A stretch of DNA of 64,000 bases from positions 2,667,001-2,731,000 of the forward strand of contig NZ_CP092109.1 in the NCBI RefSeq assembly GCF_025263685.1, written 5' to 3'. Shown here one piece after another: positions 24,729 through 33,587 of this stretch. The stretch's first letter is position 1. Each line of letters starts with the position of its first letter. Under the pieces are notes generated by a model. The model saw nothing but the letters and a program-made list of their open reading frames with translations. It made no database searches and had not been told where the DNA came from. Both the position numbers and the translations under genes were made by a program. This DNA comes from Geoalkalibacter halelectricus (GTDB lineage: Bacteria > Desulfobacterota > Desulfuromonadia > Desulfuromonadales > Geoalkalibacteraceae).

Positions 24729-26171
24729 ATGCGCATCGCCATGGCCTGTGTGCCCATCGTGGAGTGGTACCAGGAACGCCTGGTGCCGGCCTACATGGAC
24801 GGGTATCGCAACAATCCCCACCTGGGCCCTTATCTTTTAGCCGCCGTATTGGAACAGGCGGGGTTTGACCTGAGCCTGGTGGATCTGACCTGCGCGGAAT
24901 TTCTCGATGAAAGCGTTGCCGAGAGGTTTGCCGAGTTCGACGTCGTCCTGCTCTCGTGCAATTCGACCAACTGGCCGACGGGCCGCCTGCTGATCGACTG
25001 GCTCAAGCAAAGTTGCCCCGCTCAGGTGCTGGTTGTTGGGGGCATTCATGCCACTCTTTTCGGCCGTGAGGTCATACAGACCACCCCGGTCGACTATGTC
25101 ATCGCCGGCGAAGGGGAAAGATCGCTGCCCCTGCTGTTGGACGCGCTGCAACAGCAGGGGGGCTACCACAAGGTGCCCGGCCTGATCTGGCGACAGGCTG
25201 GCGCCCTGGTGGCCAACCCGCCGGCGCCTTTGTTGAGTTCCCGCGAGCTCGATGCCCTGCCTCTGCCTCTTTACTCCGCCATGCCCCCGGGGCGTTTCAA
25301 GACCATCGCCATCGAGTCGTCCCGCGGATGTCAGGGTAATTGTCTGTTTTGCGCTATTCCCTTTCGCAAGCATTGGCGCCCCTTGTCGGCAGGCGCCTTT
25401 GTGGACAAGGTCGAGGCTCTTCAGCCCTTCCTCGACAAGGTCGAAATGCGGCATTTCTCCGTGGTGGACGACTGTTTCACCATCGACCGGCAACGCGCCC
25501 TGGACATCGTGGAGCTGACCCGGCGGCGGGGGGTGAATTTCCAAGCCACCTACGACGCGCGCATCCGCGATTTTCTCGATGAAGAGTTGGTGGAACACCT
25601 TAGTTCCTGCTCCAGAGGCGTCCTCGTGGGTGCCGAATCCTTCCTGCCGCGCACACTCAAGCGCATCGGCAAGCCGGTGACGCCGGATGAAATCGTGCGT
25701 TGCGCCCGCATTCTCGATCGCTACGGTCTGGCCGAGGACACCATTTTTTCGTTTATTATCGGCTTTCCCTGGGAAACCAAGCGCGAGGTGCAGGAAAACT
25801 TCAGCCGCATTGTCGATCTCGCGCTGACCTTTGGCGTCCGAATCTTTCTTCAATGGCATACCCTGACCCCGGGATCGGCCTTGTGGCACCGGCTGCTGCG
25901 GCAGGGCAAGGTCGCGGTGGCCGATCTTGATACGGTCGGATTTCTCCTCGGCGAAAAATGGTTTTATGTCTCCTCCTCCCTGTCCGTGGAAGACCGCCTC
26001 GACATCAGTGATATGGTCACCAGTGTGCAAAAGGTCATGGCGTTTACCAAGCCCTATGGCAGCAAGCGGGGAGAGATCTCCTTCATCATCCCGCCGTATC
26101 TGCTCAACAACAAGCAACTGACTGAGAAGTGGCGCGAAAGCTACTTCGCTCCCGAGCAGCCTCAAGCCTGA
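24729..26171 (+). CDS. B12-binding-domain radical SAM protein
   Basis: This 480-residue enzyme has an N-terminal cobalamin-binding-type Rossmann domain (VVLLSCNSTN, VLVVGGIHATLF, YVIAGEGERSLPLLL) without the DxHxxG motif. A radical SAM core follows, with the cluster cysteines in CQGNCLFC (C201, C205, C208), DDCFTIDRQRA, and LVGAESFLPRTLKRIGKPVT. This domain order is that of the class B methylases and related tailoring enzymes (MiaB-unrelated, P-methylase/BchE-like). The ATG at 24729 sits behind GAGAGG. It is 16 bp downstream of the precursor-like gene. Substrate unknown; a peptide-modifying role is inferred from context only. Confidence 0.85.
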   Translation: MRIAMACVPIVEWYQERLVPAYMDGYRNNPHLGPYLLAAVLEQAGFDLSLVDLTCAEFLDESVAERFAEFDVVLLSCNSTNWPTGRLLIDWLKQSCPAQVLVVGGIHATLFGREVIQTTPVDYVIAGEGERSLPLLLDALQQQGGYHKVPGLIWRQAGALVANPPAPLLSSRELDALPLPLYSAMPPGRFKTIAIESSRGCQGNCLFCAIPFRKHWRPLSAGAFVDKVEALQPFLDKVEMRHFSVVDDCFTIDRQRALDIVELTRRRGVNFQATYDARIRDFLDEELVEHLSSCSRGVLVGAESFLPRTLKRIGKPVTPDEIVRCARILDRYGLAEDTIFSFIIGFPWETKREVQENFSRIVDLALTFGVRIFLQWHTLTPGSALWHRLLRQGKVAVADLDTVGFLLGEKWFYVSSSLSVEDRLDISDMVTSVQKVMAFTKPYGSKRGEISFIIPPYLLNNKQLTEKWRESYFAPEQPQA

Positions 26172-26590
26172 TCTCGCCCCATTCCTTGCGACGGTTTCGC
26201 CTGCAACCGCCGGCAGCCCCCCCGCATCCAGTGTTTTTGTTTAGCAGCTTTCGGTGTTGTTGTTAAAAAATTAGATATAAATAATGAAAACTCTGTCTTG
26301 GAGTCCAAGGATTTGGTTTCGCGTCCGGACCAAATCAGTCGTTAAAAGCGAGGCAGAGGGATCTGTTTTAAAAATGAAAAAAATTTTGAAATCAATTTGT
26401 CTGCATAGCCTAAGAAGAAGATTTGTGTTGGTGAAAAGGCTGTTTTTCCGCAAGGTTACTGAGGGCTGATAATAGCCATTTTTTTCGATTATTCCTGGAT
26501 TGACAAGCCTGAAGTCTGGGGCATAGTTTTCATAAAAGGTCCGAGGTTAATGAAAATGTCTGGGCCTGTCTACCCGAAAGGAGTGCAATC
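26172..26590. other. AT-rich spacer with promoter before the protease gene
   Basis: This 419 bp gap is distinctly AT-rich. Two overlapping small open frames (26284-26469 plus, 26271-26453 minus) have no ribosome sites. A hairpin-prone stretch with ATTTGGT and ACCAAAT around 26310-26335 is visible. A promoter candidate sits at its end (26500-26527). Confidence 0.4.
26500..26527 (+). promoter_or_regulatory. Putative sigma-70 promoter for the subtilisin-like protease
   Basis: TTGACA (26500-26505) and CATAGT (26522-26527) are spaced 16 bp, about 65 bp upstream of the ATG. The -35 matches consensus exactly; the -10 matches four of six. Confidence 0.45.
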
Positions 26591-29500
26591 ATGAATACGC
26601 TATGGCTTAGAATCGTCGATGCACACTTTCGGCCGATTCGCGGTGCCAGTGTACGGGCGCTGACGGCCGATCAAAGACCGTTTAAACTAAATTTCGAGAA
26701 TGATCGCTGGGTGGGCCGCGGGATGCCCGGCCAGCGCCTGGTGGTCGAAGTGGCGGCGCAGGGCTATGAAACCGAGACCCACAGCTTCGACTTACGCGAT
26801 GAACTGACCCAGGTGGTTGTCGGGCTGCGACAGCCGGGACAGTTCTCATACAGCCAGGGGCTCGATCGGCTTGCCTTCGTTCCGGTGGAGGAGGCGTTTC
26901 TCTTGCGCATCGGGGGCAAGAACGCGGCCGATGTCTTTGCCAAATTGGCTAAAGGGCAGAAGCTCAATTGGCGCCCGGTTTCCGACAAGGCGGGGAGTGC
27001 CTCGGACGATCTGTTCGTGCATGTCGAAGGCGATGCGGAAAAAGCTCAATCCCTGGCCAAGGAATTGAGCGCCGCCAAGCTCAACGCCGAGATTTCACGC
27101 GTGATCGGGCACGGCGAGCGGCCTGCTTTCGGGCTGAACAACGAACTGATCGTACGCTTTCGCGATGATGTGCGTCGCCCGGAGGCTGATCGGCTGGCCG
27201 CCGGGGTGGGATTGAGAATTTTGCGTGAACTTCGGCACGCCGGTAACGCCTTCGTGCTTGGGCGCGAGGGTTTTCCCTCCTACGACCTGCTCAAGGCGGC
27301 CGATGCGCTGGCACGCAGCGGCCGGGTCGTCTATGCCGAGCCCAATTTGACCTTCGCTATCGAAGCGGACCAGTACACGCCCAACGATCCCTTGTGGGAG
27401 CAGGTTCCCCATCTGCAACTGATCAGGGCCGATCATGCCTGGGATTTGCTGGACAATGTCGACGTTAATTTGCGCGGCGGGTCGCCGAATATCACCATCG
27501 GGGTCATCGACCCGCATGGAGTCGCACCCAATCATCAGGAACTGACCGCCAATTTGACCGACGGCACAAGCAAGCTGGTGGCGTCCATAAACTTCACGGC
27601 CTCGCCCATTGCCGCGCAGACGGTGGCCGGATTGGGGGGTGATCACGGAACCCAGTGCGCCGCCTCGGCGACCGCGGCCTTCGATGACAATCGGGGCATG
27701 CCGGGTGTGGCGCCCAACTGCCGCCTCATCGGTGCGCGTATCGGCGGCGTTGCCAACTCGGTATTCATGGCCGACATCTATCTGTGGGTCGGCGGTTTTC
27801 TCAACGGCTCCACGGCGGCGGGATTTCCGGCCGCGCCACCGGCGCGTCCCGCCGACGTGATTTCCAGTTCCTTCGGCGTTAATGGCATGGCCCTCTCCAA
27901 CACCATCCGCGACTGTTTCGATTTTCTCACCACTTATGGCCGCGGCGGCAGGGGGTGCGTGCTGCTTTTCTCATTGGGCAACAACGGCTACGTTGATTTC
28001 ACCAATGCCGCGGGTGGCGCTTTTCGTGCCTGGCCAACCTATCAGAAAACCCTCGGGGTGGGCTCGAGCATCAATGTCAATCCCACCAATCCGATCCCGG
28101 TCTCCTTTCACGCCGATCCCAACGGCAACACCAACAACATTGCCACCGCCGTCGACACGCGAACGCTGTTCAGCCCCTTTGGGGCGACCGCGCTGCGCAA
28201 GCCCGACCTGGTTTCCCCCTCGCATACCGCCTACAACGCCGCGGGCAATCTCATCGATCCGATTCTCTCGGCGGTGCGGGTCGGTACGGGCAACGTCGAT
28301 GGTTGCCCGGGGCCTGCCACCTGTAACGACTACGCAGTCTCCTTCGGCGGCACCAGTCATTCCACGCCGACGGTGGCGGGGGCCGTGGCCCTTATCCTCT
28401 CCGCGCGCCCCAACCTGAGCTGGGTGCAAGTACGCGACATTCTGCGCCAATCCTGCGCGCGCATCGACGCGGCCCAGGCCAATGCCATCGGCCAATGGCA
28501 GGATCTCGATGGCGATGGGCTCATCGATTACAGCCGCTGGTACGGCGCGGGGCGCCTCGATGTGGAGGCCGCGGTCGGATTGAGTCTGGATGAAACCCTG
28601 CCGCTTTCCGATGTCTACGTGCGGGAGAATCTCGCCGATACCGGCGACGTTCCCTCCGGTGGAAGCTGGTGGGCGAGCCCGGACATCTGGGTGCGCCAGG
28701 AAGCGGGGACGCCTATTCCGGCCCTGGCCTGGAACGATGCGCCGCCGCATCAGAATGCGCGGCGAGGCCAGGACAATGCGCTGTTCTGCCGGGTGCGCAA
28801 CCGGGGCACGGCGGCCGCGAGCAGCGTCTATGTGCGAGCCATGCTGACCCATTGGGCGGGCCTGGAATTCGTTTATCCGGCTGATTTCCAGCCCTCCAAC
28901 AACGTCGGTGCGCCGGTACCCAACCCCCTGGTGCCGGGTACTTACCTGATCGGCGAGGCGCGCATCGACAATCTGGGTGTGGGCGCCGACCAGATCGTGA
29001 AATTCATCTGGCCGCAGGCGCTGATTCCGCCGGCTACGGTCATGGTCGGCGGCGCCACCGTTCACTGGCATCCCTGCTTGCTGGTGGAAGCCTCTCCCCA
29101 TGACGGTCCCGAACCTATCGGAGGGCTGGCGGTGCCTGTGCAGGGCAATAACAACATCGCCCAGCGCAACATCAGCATCGTCGATGCCGCAGATGCCAAT
29201 GCCGATCTCTTCGTCGGCATGATCGCCGGTACGCGCAGCGCCTTTGGCGTGGCAACCCTGATCCTGGACGCCACTCTCCTGCGCGGGGCTACCTCCATCA
29301 GGCTGCATTTGGCTGATGAGCGGGCCATGCGGCAACTCACCGCGGGTATTCGCCAGGCGGTTGATGAACAACGTGTTCCGGTGCGAACCGGCGAAGATGG
29401 GGAACGCTGCGCGGTCATCATCGAACAGCGTACCCGGGTACGGGTCGAATGCGGTCCATGCGATACGGTGATCGAAGTGGCACCGGGGTCGCGCATCTTC

Positions 29501-29743
29501 ACCTGCGGCACGCGACCCGCGGATCCCGTCAAGGTGAATTTTGTCAAGCATCAGAATCTGGAAGCGGTCGAGTTGATCGGACTGCGCGGCCAGATCGAGA
29601 TTCCCCTACGCTTGGCGGGCAACCAGTTCGTGCCTTTGCTGGTTGCCGTCACGGGACCGGCCAACGGTGATCTGCACCTCGCGCAACGTCGCGGCGACGG
29701 AGAAATCTCCGCCGGTTATGGGATTCGCCGGACCCTTTCCTGA
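26591..29743 (+). CDS. Large subtilisin-family (S8) serine protease, no signal peptide
   Basis: This 1050-residue protease has an intact catalytic triad: D307 (GVIDPHG), H352 (GDHGTQCA) and S589 (GGTSHSTPTVAG), with oxyanion N464 in SLGNNG. Residues 1-85 look like a regulatory beta-domain (RIVDAHFRPIRGASVRAL). Residues about 180-265 resemble a fervidolysin-type prodomain (ELIVRFRDDVRRPEADRL, VVYAEPNLTF). After the catalytic domain, about 700-800 looks CARDB-like (FCRVRNRGTAAASSVYVRA), and the last 150 residues contain a Cys pair in VECGPCDTVIEV. No signal peptide or membrane anchor is seen, so it is cytoplasmic or exported atypically. GAAAGGAG precedes the ATG. It follows the precursor/radical SAM pair by 420 bp and could process that peptide, but this is unproven. 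Confidence 0.9.
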   Translation: MNTLWLRIVDAHFRPIRGASVRALTADQRPFKLNFENDRWVGRGMPGQRLVVEVAAQGYETETHSFDLRDELTQVVVGLRQPGQFSYSQGLDRLAFVPVEEAFLLRIGGKNAADVFAKLAKGQKLNWRPVSDKAGSASDDLFVHVEGDAEKAQSLAKELSAAKLNAEISRVIGHGERPAFGLNNELIVRFRDDVRRPEADRLAAGVGLRILRELRHAGNAFVLGREGFPSYDLLKAADALARSGRVVYAEPNLTFAIEADQYTPNDPLWEQVPHLQLIRADHAWDLLDNVDVNLRGGSPNITIGVIDPHGVAPNHQELTANLTDGTSKLVASINFTASPIAAQTVAGLGGDHGTQCAASATAAFDDNRGMPGVAPNCRLIGARIGGVANSVFMADIYLWVGGFLNGSTAAGFPAAPPARPADVISSSFGVNGMALSNTIRDCFDFLTTYGRGGRGCVLLFSLGNNGYVDFTNAAGGAFRAWPTYQKTLGVGSSINVNPTNPIPVSFHADPNGNTNNIATAVDTRTLFSPFGATALRKPDLVSPSHTAYNAAGNLIDPILSAVRVGTGNVDGCPGPATCNDYAVSFGGTSHSTPTVAGAVALILSARPNLSWVQVRDILRQSCARIDAAQANAIGQWQDLDGDGLIDYSRWYGAGRLDVEAAVGLSLDETLPLSDVYVRENLADTGDVPSGGSWWASPDIWVRQEAGTPIPALAWNDAPPHQNARRGQDNALFCRVRNRGTAAASSVYVRAMLTHWAGLEFVYPADFQPSNNVGAPVPNPLVPGTYLIGEARIDNLGVGADQIVKFIWPQALIPPATVMVGGATVHWHPCLLVEASPHDGPEPIGGLAVPVQGNNNIAQRNISIVDAADANADLFVGMIAGTRSAFGVATLILDATLLRGATSIRLHLADERAMRQLTAGIRQAVDEQRVPVRTGEDGERCAVIIEQRTRVRVECGPCDTVIEVAPGSRIFTCGTRPADPVKVNFVKHQNLEAVELIGLRGQIEIPLRLAGNQFVPLLVAVTGPANGDLHLAQRRGDGEISAGYGIRRTLS

Positions 29744-29786
29744 AAATTAGCGGGAATCATCAGGTAAGCTTTTCTCGACAGAAAGC

Positions 29787-29818
29787 ATCCACCTGCCCCC
29801 CAAAGGGGGCGGGTGGAT
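29787..29818 (+). terminator. Stem-loop after the protease gene
   Basis: Arms ATCCACCTGCCCCC (29787-29800) and GGGGGCGGGTGGAT (29805-29818) pair with one mismatch around the loop CAAA, 44 bp past the protease stop. The following bases AATTGG are a poor T-run, so termination may be weak. Confidence 0.55.
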
Positions 29819-29898
29819 AATTGGTCAAGGATTGATGCTGAAAAGAAAATCGGCTGAACGCAGCGGCGCGGTGCAATGGCAAAGGGTTTGAGGAGTCA

Positions 29899-32079
29899 AT
29901 GAAATATTTACGCCTCAACTTGCGCGGCTGGATCTGGCTGCCGCTGCTGCTGGTCGTTTCACTGCGCTGGTCGGTGGCGGGTTCCCTGACCCTGGCCGCG
30001 GCGGAACTGGCGGTGCCTGTCGCTGCGTTCCTGGGATATCGTTTCGGTCACCGGGGAATTTGGATCACTGCTTTGGGCGGTTTGCTTTTGCCCGTCGGTT
30101 TTCGTTTTCAGGCGCTCGCTTCAGTCCCTCGCCTGGATATTTATTTGGCGGCACTTCTCGTGTGCTTTTTGGCCGCTTCATCAAAACCACTCAGGCTGTG
30201 GCTTGCTCGATGGCGGGCCTCGCCCTGTTTTTTCCTCGCCTTTCTCCTGCTGCCCCTGGCAGTGGGGCTGTTGGGTGGCGAATTCGGTTCCCTGGTTCTG
30301 TTTCTTGCCCTGCGTTTTTCCGCTCTCTTTTTTCTCTTTGCTTTTCTTGCCGGTGTTTCTCCCATCTCTGGGCGCCTGTTTGTCATGACTCTGGCTGGTT
30401 TCACCCTGGCCGGAATGCTACTGGAGGCCGTCGGCCTGCCTCAGGATGGCCGGGAATTTTTCGGTGGACCCAAGGCGGAGCTGCCGCTGGTGGGCATGAT
30501 GGACCTGCGCTATCTGTGGGCAACTTACGGATTAAATAGTCCGGCCTCCTGGTTGGCCGGCATAGGCTATTTCCATGCTGGGCGAATGTTGCGGCGAATG
30601 CTTGCTGGTGGATTCTCTGAGCGGCCGGGACCGGCTGTCTGGGGCGCGGTGCTCTTGTTGGCACTCGTCGGCGTGGGTGGCGAATTGAATCGCTTTGCCG
30701 CGCAGGCCCTGGCTGGTGCGAACGTTTCATCTTTTATGCTGGTGCTGGGCTCTTTTTACGCGCTTATCGGTGCGGCTTTGCTGGGCGGGTTGCTGTTACG
30801 CTGGTGCGGCGTGATGGCGGTTTTTTCCCTGGTAATGCTGTTCTGGGGGGTGGACGCAGCTCTGCGCAGCGGCCTGGATTTTTCTCAGGTCAGGCTTTGG
30901 ATGCCCCTGGAAGAGCCTCTGGCTGTTTTAGGTTTTGGGATTTTAGGCATTGCCCTGCGGCATTTGGCGCTTCACATCGACACTCCCTGGTGGTCGCCCC
31001 GTTGGACGGGTTTTGCCCTGTTGCTGGCGTTGTTGACAGCCAGTTTTATCGCCGAAGCCAAAGGTTTCTGGGATGTTGTTTGGGCCGTTCTGGTGTTCTT
31101 CGGCAGCCTTGGCCTGGCCCTGGTGCTGGCTTGGCTGCGCGAGCGATTGCTGGGCTGGTTGCCTCGGCATGGCGGCTGGAGCGCCCTCGCCAATCTGCTA
31201 TTGCTGACTCTGCTGGCTCGGCAAATGCCGGGATTCTGGTCGCAGGGCGGCGGGGCCGTGCGTGAGGTGGGTACGGCAGGGCTGGCTCTGATTAAAGCGC
31301 AAGGCATCACAGATCTGGGGACGGAAACCCTGGTGATCTTTTGCTTCTTCATGCTCTTCGGTTTTCTCTGGGTTTCTGCTCTGCAGGCACTCGTTCGTGA
31401 TTTGCGTCACTGTTGGAGCGATGTGCGCACCTTGGCGCGCTTTGCGGGTTTGCATTTGAAGGGCGCGGGGCCCGGCAACGGCGGGGTCGCCGGCGAAGTG
31501 CAAGGCTCTTCATCCGCCCCTAAGGGCGAGGCCCTGTACCTGCGCGCACTTCAAATGCTTCGCCGGGTCATGCTGGTGTTTGCTTTTGCGCCTCTTCTGG
31601 TAGCGACGGTGGTGGATTTTTATCCTCCCGGGGGATTTATTTCGCACCTGCGGGAATGGACGGCCGGCACTGAAAGGAAATTCGATGATGGCGCGGACCC
31701 TGGGGAGCGCGTCCGATCCCGGTCCCCGCCCGCCAATACGTTTCTTTACCAGGCCGCCCGTGAATTTGTTGATGGTTTGCCGGTTATTGTCGACGATCCG
31801 CTCGCCGGCCTCGTTGTGACCGACTGGTATGATTTAAGCGTCGAGCCCCGGGTGCGGGAGAGGATCGCCATCCGCATCGGCCCTGACCTGGCTTTTTATG
31901 CCCTCAATGTCGATCTGCGTCGTCAGCATCGAGGGACCTTTGGTCTTTGGGTCGAGCAAGGAACATACTGGGATGCCCGGCGCGGCGAATTTGTGGGTGT
32001 TGATCTTTTCCCAGTGCAAAAGGCTCTGGAAGAAAAGGTGCTCAAGCGCGCCGAAGAACTGGCGCAAGCTGTTGACTAA
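29899..32079 (+). CDS. Polytopic membrane protein with C-terminal DUF3576-like domain
   Basis: This 726-residue protein has about 13-15 hydrophobic segments up to residue about 575, several very Leu/Phe-rich. A soluble C-terminal part of about 130 residues follows. That part (NTFLYQAAREFVDGLPV, DPLAGLVVTDWYDL, RERIAIRIG...LRRQHRGTFGLWVEQGTYWD) has the pattern of DUF3576 domains, which normally occur as small exported lipoprotein-type proteins. Fusion to a long membrane section is unusual. A low-complexity hinge (GAGPGNGGVAGEVQGSSSA) lies near residue 525. The transported or modified substrate is unknown. It is preceded by a weak GAGG ribosome site and followed by a palindromic repeat. Confidence 0.75.
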   Translation: MKYLRLNLRGWIWLPLLLVVSLRWSVAGSLTLAAAELAVPVAAFLGYRFGHRGIWITALGGLLLPVGFRFQALASVPRLDIYLAALLVCFLAASSKPLRLWLARWRASPCFFLAFLLLPLAVGLLGGEFGSLVLFLALRFSALFFLFAFLAGVSPISGRLFVMTLAGFTLAGMLLEAVGLPQDGREFFGGPKAELPLVGMMDLRYLWATYGLNSPASWLAGIGYFHAGRMLRRMLAGGFSERPGPAVWGAVLLLALVGVGGELNRFAAQALAGANVSSFMLVLGSFYALIGAALLGGLLLRWCGVMAVFSLVMLFWGVDAALRSGLDFSQVRLWMPLEEPLAVLGFGILGIALRHLALHIDTPWWSPRWTGFALLLALLTASFIAEAKGFWDVVWAVLVFFGSLGLALVLAWLRERLLGWLPRHGGWSALANLLLLTLLARQMPGFWSQGGGAVREVGTAGLALIKAQGITDLGTETLVIFCFFMLFGFLWVSALQALVRDLRHCWSDVRTLARFAGLHLKGAGPGNGGVAGEVQGSSSAPKGEALYLRALQMLRRVMLVFAFAPLLVATVVDFYPPGGFISHLREWTAGTERKFDDGADPGERVRSRSPPANTFLYQAAREFVDGLPVIVDDPLAGLVVTDWYDLSVEPRVRERIAIRIGPDLAFYALNVDLRRQHRGTFGLWVEQGTYWDARRGEFVGVDLFPVQKALEEKVLKRAEELAQAVD

Positions 32080-32102
32080 TGATGCGAAAATCGTAACTTT
32101 TC

Positions 32103-32156
32103 GGTGTGGGTCGCAGCCCCCATGGCCCCTTGTCATAGGGGCTGCGACCCCACACC
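32103..32156. repeat. Short (54 bp) copy of the GGGGTCGCAG palindromic repeat
   Basis: Arms GGTGTGGGTCGCAGCCCC (32103-32120) and its near-complement (32138-32156) form a long stem with one unpaired base. The sequence equals the two ends of the longer elements at 52184-52300 and 55631-55744 joined together with their middle removed. It lies between the DUF3576 fusion gene and the SAM synthetase gene and could also end transcription. Confidence 0.8.
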
Positions 32157-32247
32157 GGGTAAACAGATAGAGGGAATCAGCTGTTTCAATCGGTATTCTT
32201 GCCGCTGCTGGGGAGCAGCCCTGATGAAATCCGGAGGAGGTGGAAAA

Positions 32248-33456
32248 ATGATTATCGTCGAGCGGATGCCGGGGCCGGCCATGGCCCGGCGGCAGGTGGA
32301 AATCGTCGAGCGCAAGGGGCTCGGGCATCCCGACACCCTCTGCGATGCCCTGATGGAGGAGGTCTCCCTGGCGTTGAACGGTGCCTATCTGGAACAGTGC
32401 GGCCGGGTATTGCACAACAACATCGACAAGGGGCTGCTGATTGCCGGGCAGGTGGAAAAGCGCTTCGGCGGTGGGCGGGTGCTCAAACCCATGGAGTTGA
32501 TCATCGGCGATCGGGCTACCATGGAGTATGCGGGTCGGCCCCTGCCCGTGGCGGACATCGCCACGGCGGCAGCGCGCGACTGGATCAACCGGCACCTGCC
32601 CCATGTCGACGCGCAGCGCGATGTGCTGATTCGAGTGGCATTGGCACCGGCAGCGGCGGAGCTCACCGGCCTGTTTGAGCACCCCGGGGTTCCGCGGCCG
32701 GCCAACGATACCTCCGCGGCCGTGGGTTACTGGCCCCTCACGCCCACCGAGACGGCGGTTCTGGAACTGGAAGGATGGCTCAACGGCGCTTCCTTCAAGC
32801 AGCGTTTTCCCGAAACCGCCCAGGATGTCAAGGTCATGGCGGTGCGCGAGGGGCAGGCCCTTGACCTGACCGTCGCCATGCCCCTGCTGTGTGCGCAGGT
32901 CGTTTCCGAGGCCGACTATTTCGAGCGCAAGGAGGCGGTTCGGCGCGAGATTCTGGCCTGGACCAGGGACAATCTGCCCCTGGAAACGCAGGTGCGGCTC
33001 AACACCCTGGACCAGCCGGGGCAGGGCGTGGGCGGCGTGTACCTGAGCTTGCTCGGGACTTCCGCCGAGGATTCGGATTCGGGGCAGGTGGGGCGCGGCA
33101 ATCGCGTCAACGGGTTGATCCCGGTGAATCGTCCCATCGGCACCGAGGCGGTCTGCGGCAAAAATCCCTTAAGCCATACGGGTAAGATCTACAACGTACT
33201 CGCTCATCGGGCGGCGCGCGCCATCGGCGAGCAGGTCGAAGAGGTGGAGGAAGTCGAGGTGTCGCTGGTCAGCCGCATCGGGCAATCCCTCGACCGACCC
33301 CTTCTCGCCGCGGTGCGCCTGCTGTCGGCCGAGGGCTGCGACTTTGCCCCGCTCATTCCCCGGGCACGAGAGATCCTGGCCCATGAACTCGCCGCCACGG
33401 ATGATCTGTGTCGCAGGCTGTGCCTGGGTGAGGAACCCCTCGGGGTGCCGCAATAA
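32248..33456 (+). CDS. S-adenosylmethionine synthetase, archaeal type
   Basis: This 402-residue protein makes S-adenosylmethionine from ATP and methionine but is of the archaeal family, not bacterial MetK. Diagnostic stretches are VERKGLGHPDTLCDAL near the N-terminus, GTSAEDSDSGQVGRGNRVNG and GKNPLSHTGKIYN. ATG 32248 follows CCGGAGGAGG and is used instead of the longer open frame from 32104, which runs through the palindromic repeat. It stands alone, with an OsmC-like gene 131 bp downstream. Transfer from archaea at some point is the usual explanation for such genes; whether a bacterial MetK also exists lies outside this window. Confidence 0.92.
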   Translation: MIIVERMPGPAMARRQVEIVERKGLGHPDTLCDALMEEVSLALNGAYLEQCGRVLHNNIDKGLLIAGQVEKRFGGGRVLKPMELIIGDRATMEYAGRPLPVADIATAAARDWINRHLPHVDAQRDVLIRVALAPAAAELTGLFEHPGVPRPANDTSAAVGYWPLTPTETAVLELEGWLNGASFKQRFPETAQDVKVMAVREGQALDLTVAMPLLCAQVVSEADYFERKEAVRREILAWTRDNLPLETQVRLNTLDQPGQGVGGVYLSLLGTSAEDSDSGQVGRGNRVNGLIPVNRPIGTEAVCGKNPLSHTGKIYNVLAHRAARAIGEQVEEVEEVEVSLVSRIGQSLDRPLLAAVRLLSAEGCDFAPLIPRAREILAHELAATDDLCRRLCLGEEPLGVPQ

Positions 33457-33587
33457 GGCTTAGTCATCAGTATGAATGAGTTGGGAATTGTTCGTGTTTC
33501 AGCAAACTCTCCAGCCGCCCTTTACTTGTCTTGCTTGCGTGGTAACCTTCTGATGTAGCGAAGAAAATCGAAAGGAGGCCGATCGTC

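Noticed and set aside
26271-26469. Two overlapping about 60-codon frames on opposite strands in the AT-rich spacer
   Set aside because: Neither has a ribosome site or a recognisable pattern; AT-rich DNA with overlapping frames by chance.
32104-32247. N-terminal extension of the SAM synthetase frame
   Set aside because: The extension reads through a palindromic repeat, while a strong ribosome site precedes ATG 32248.
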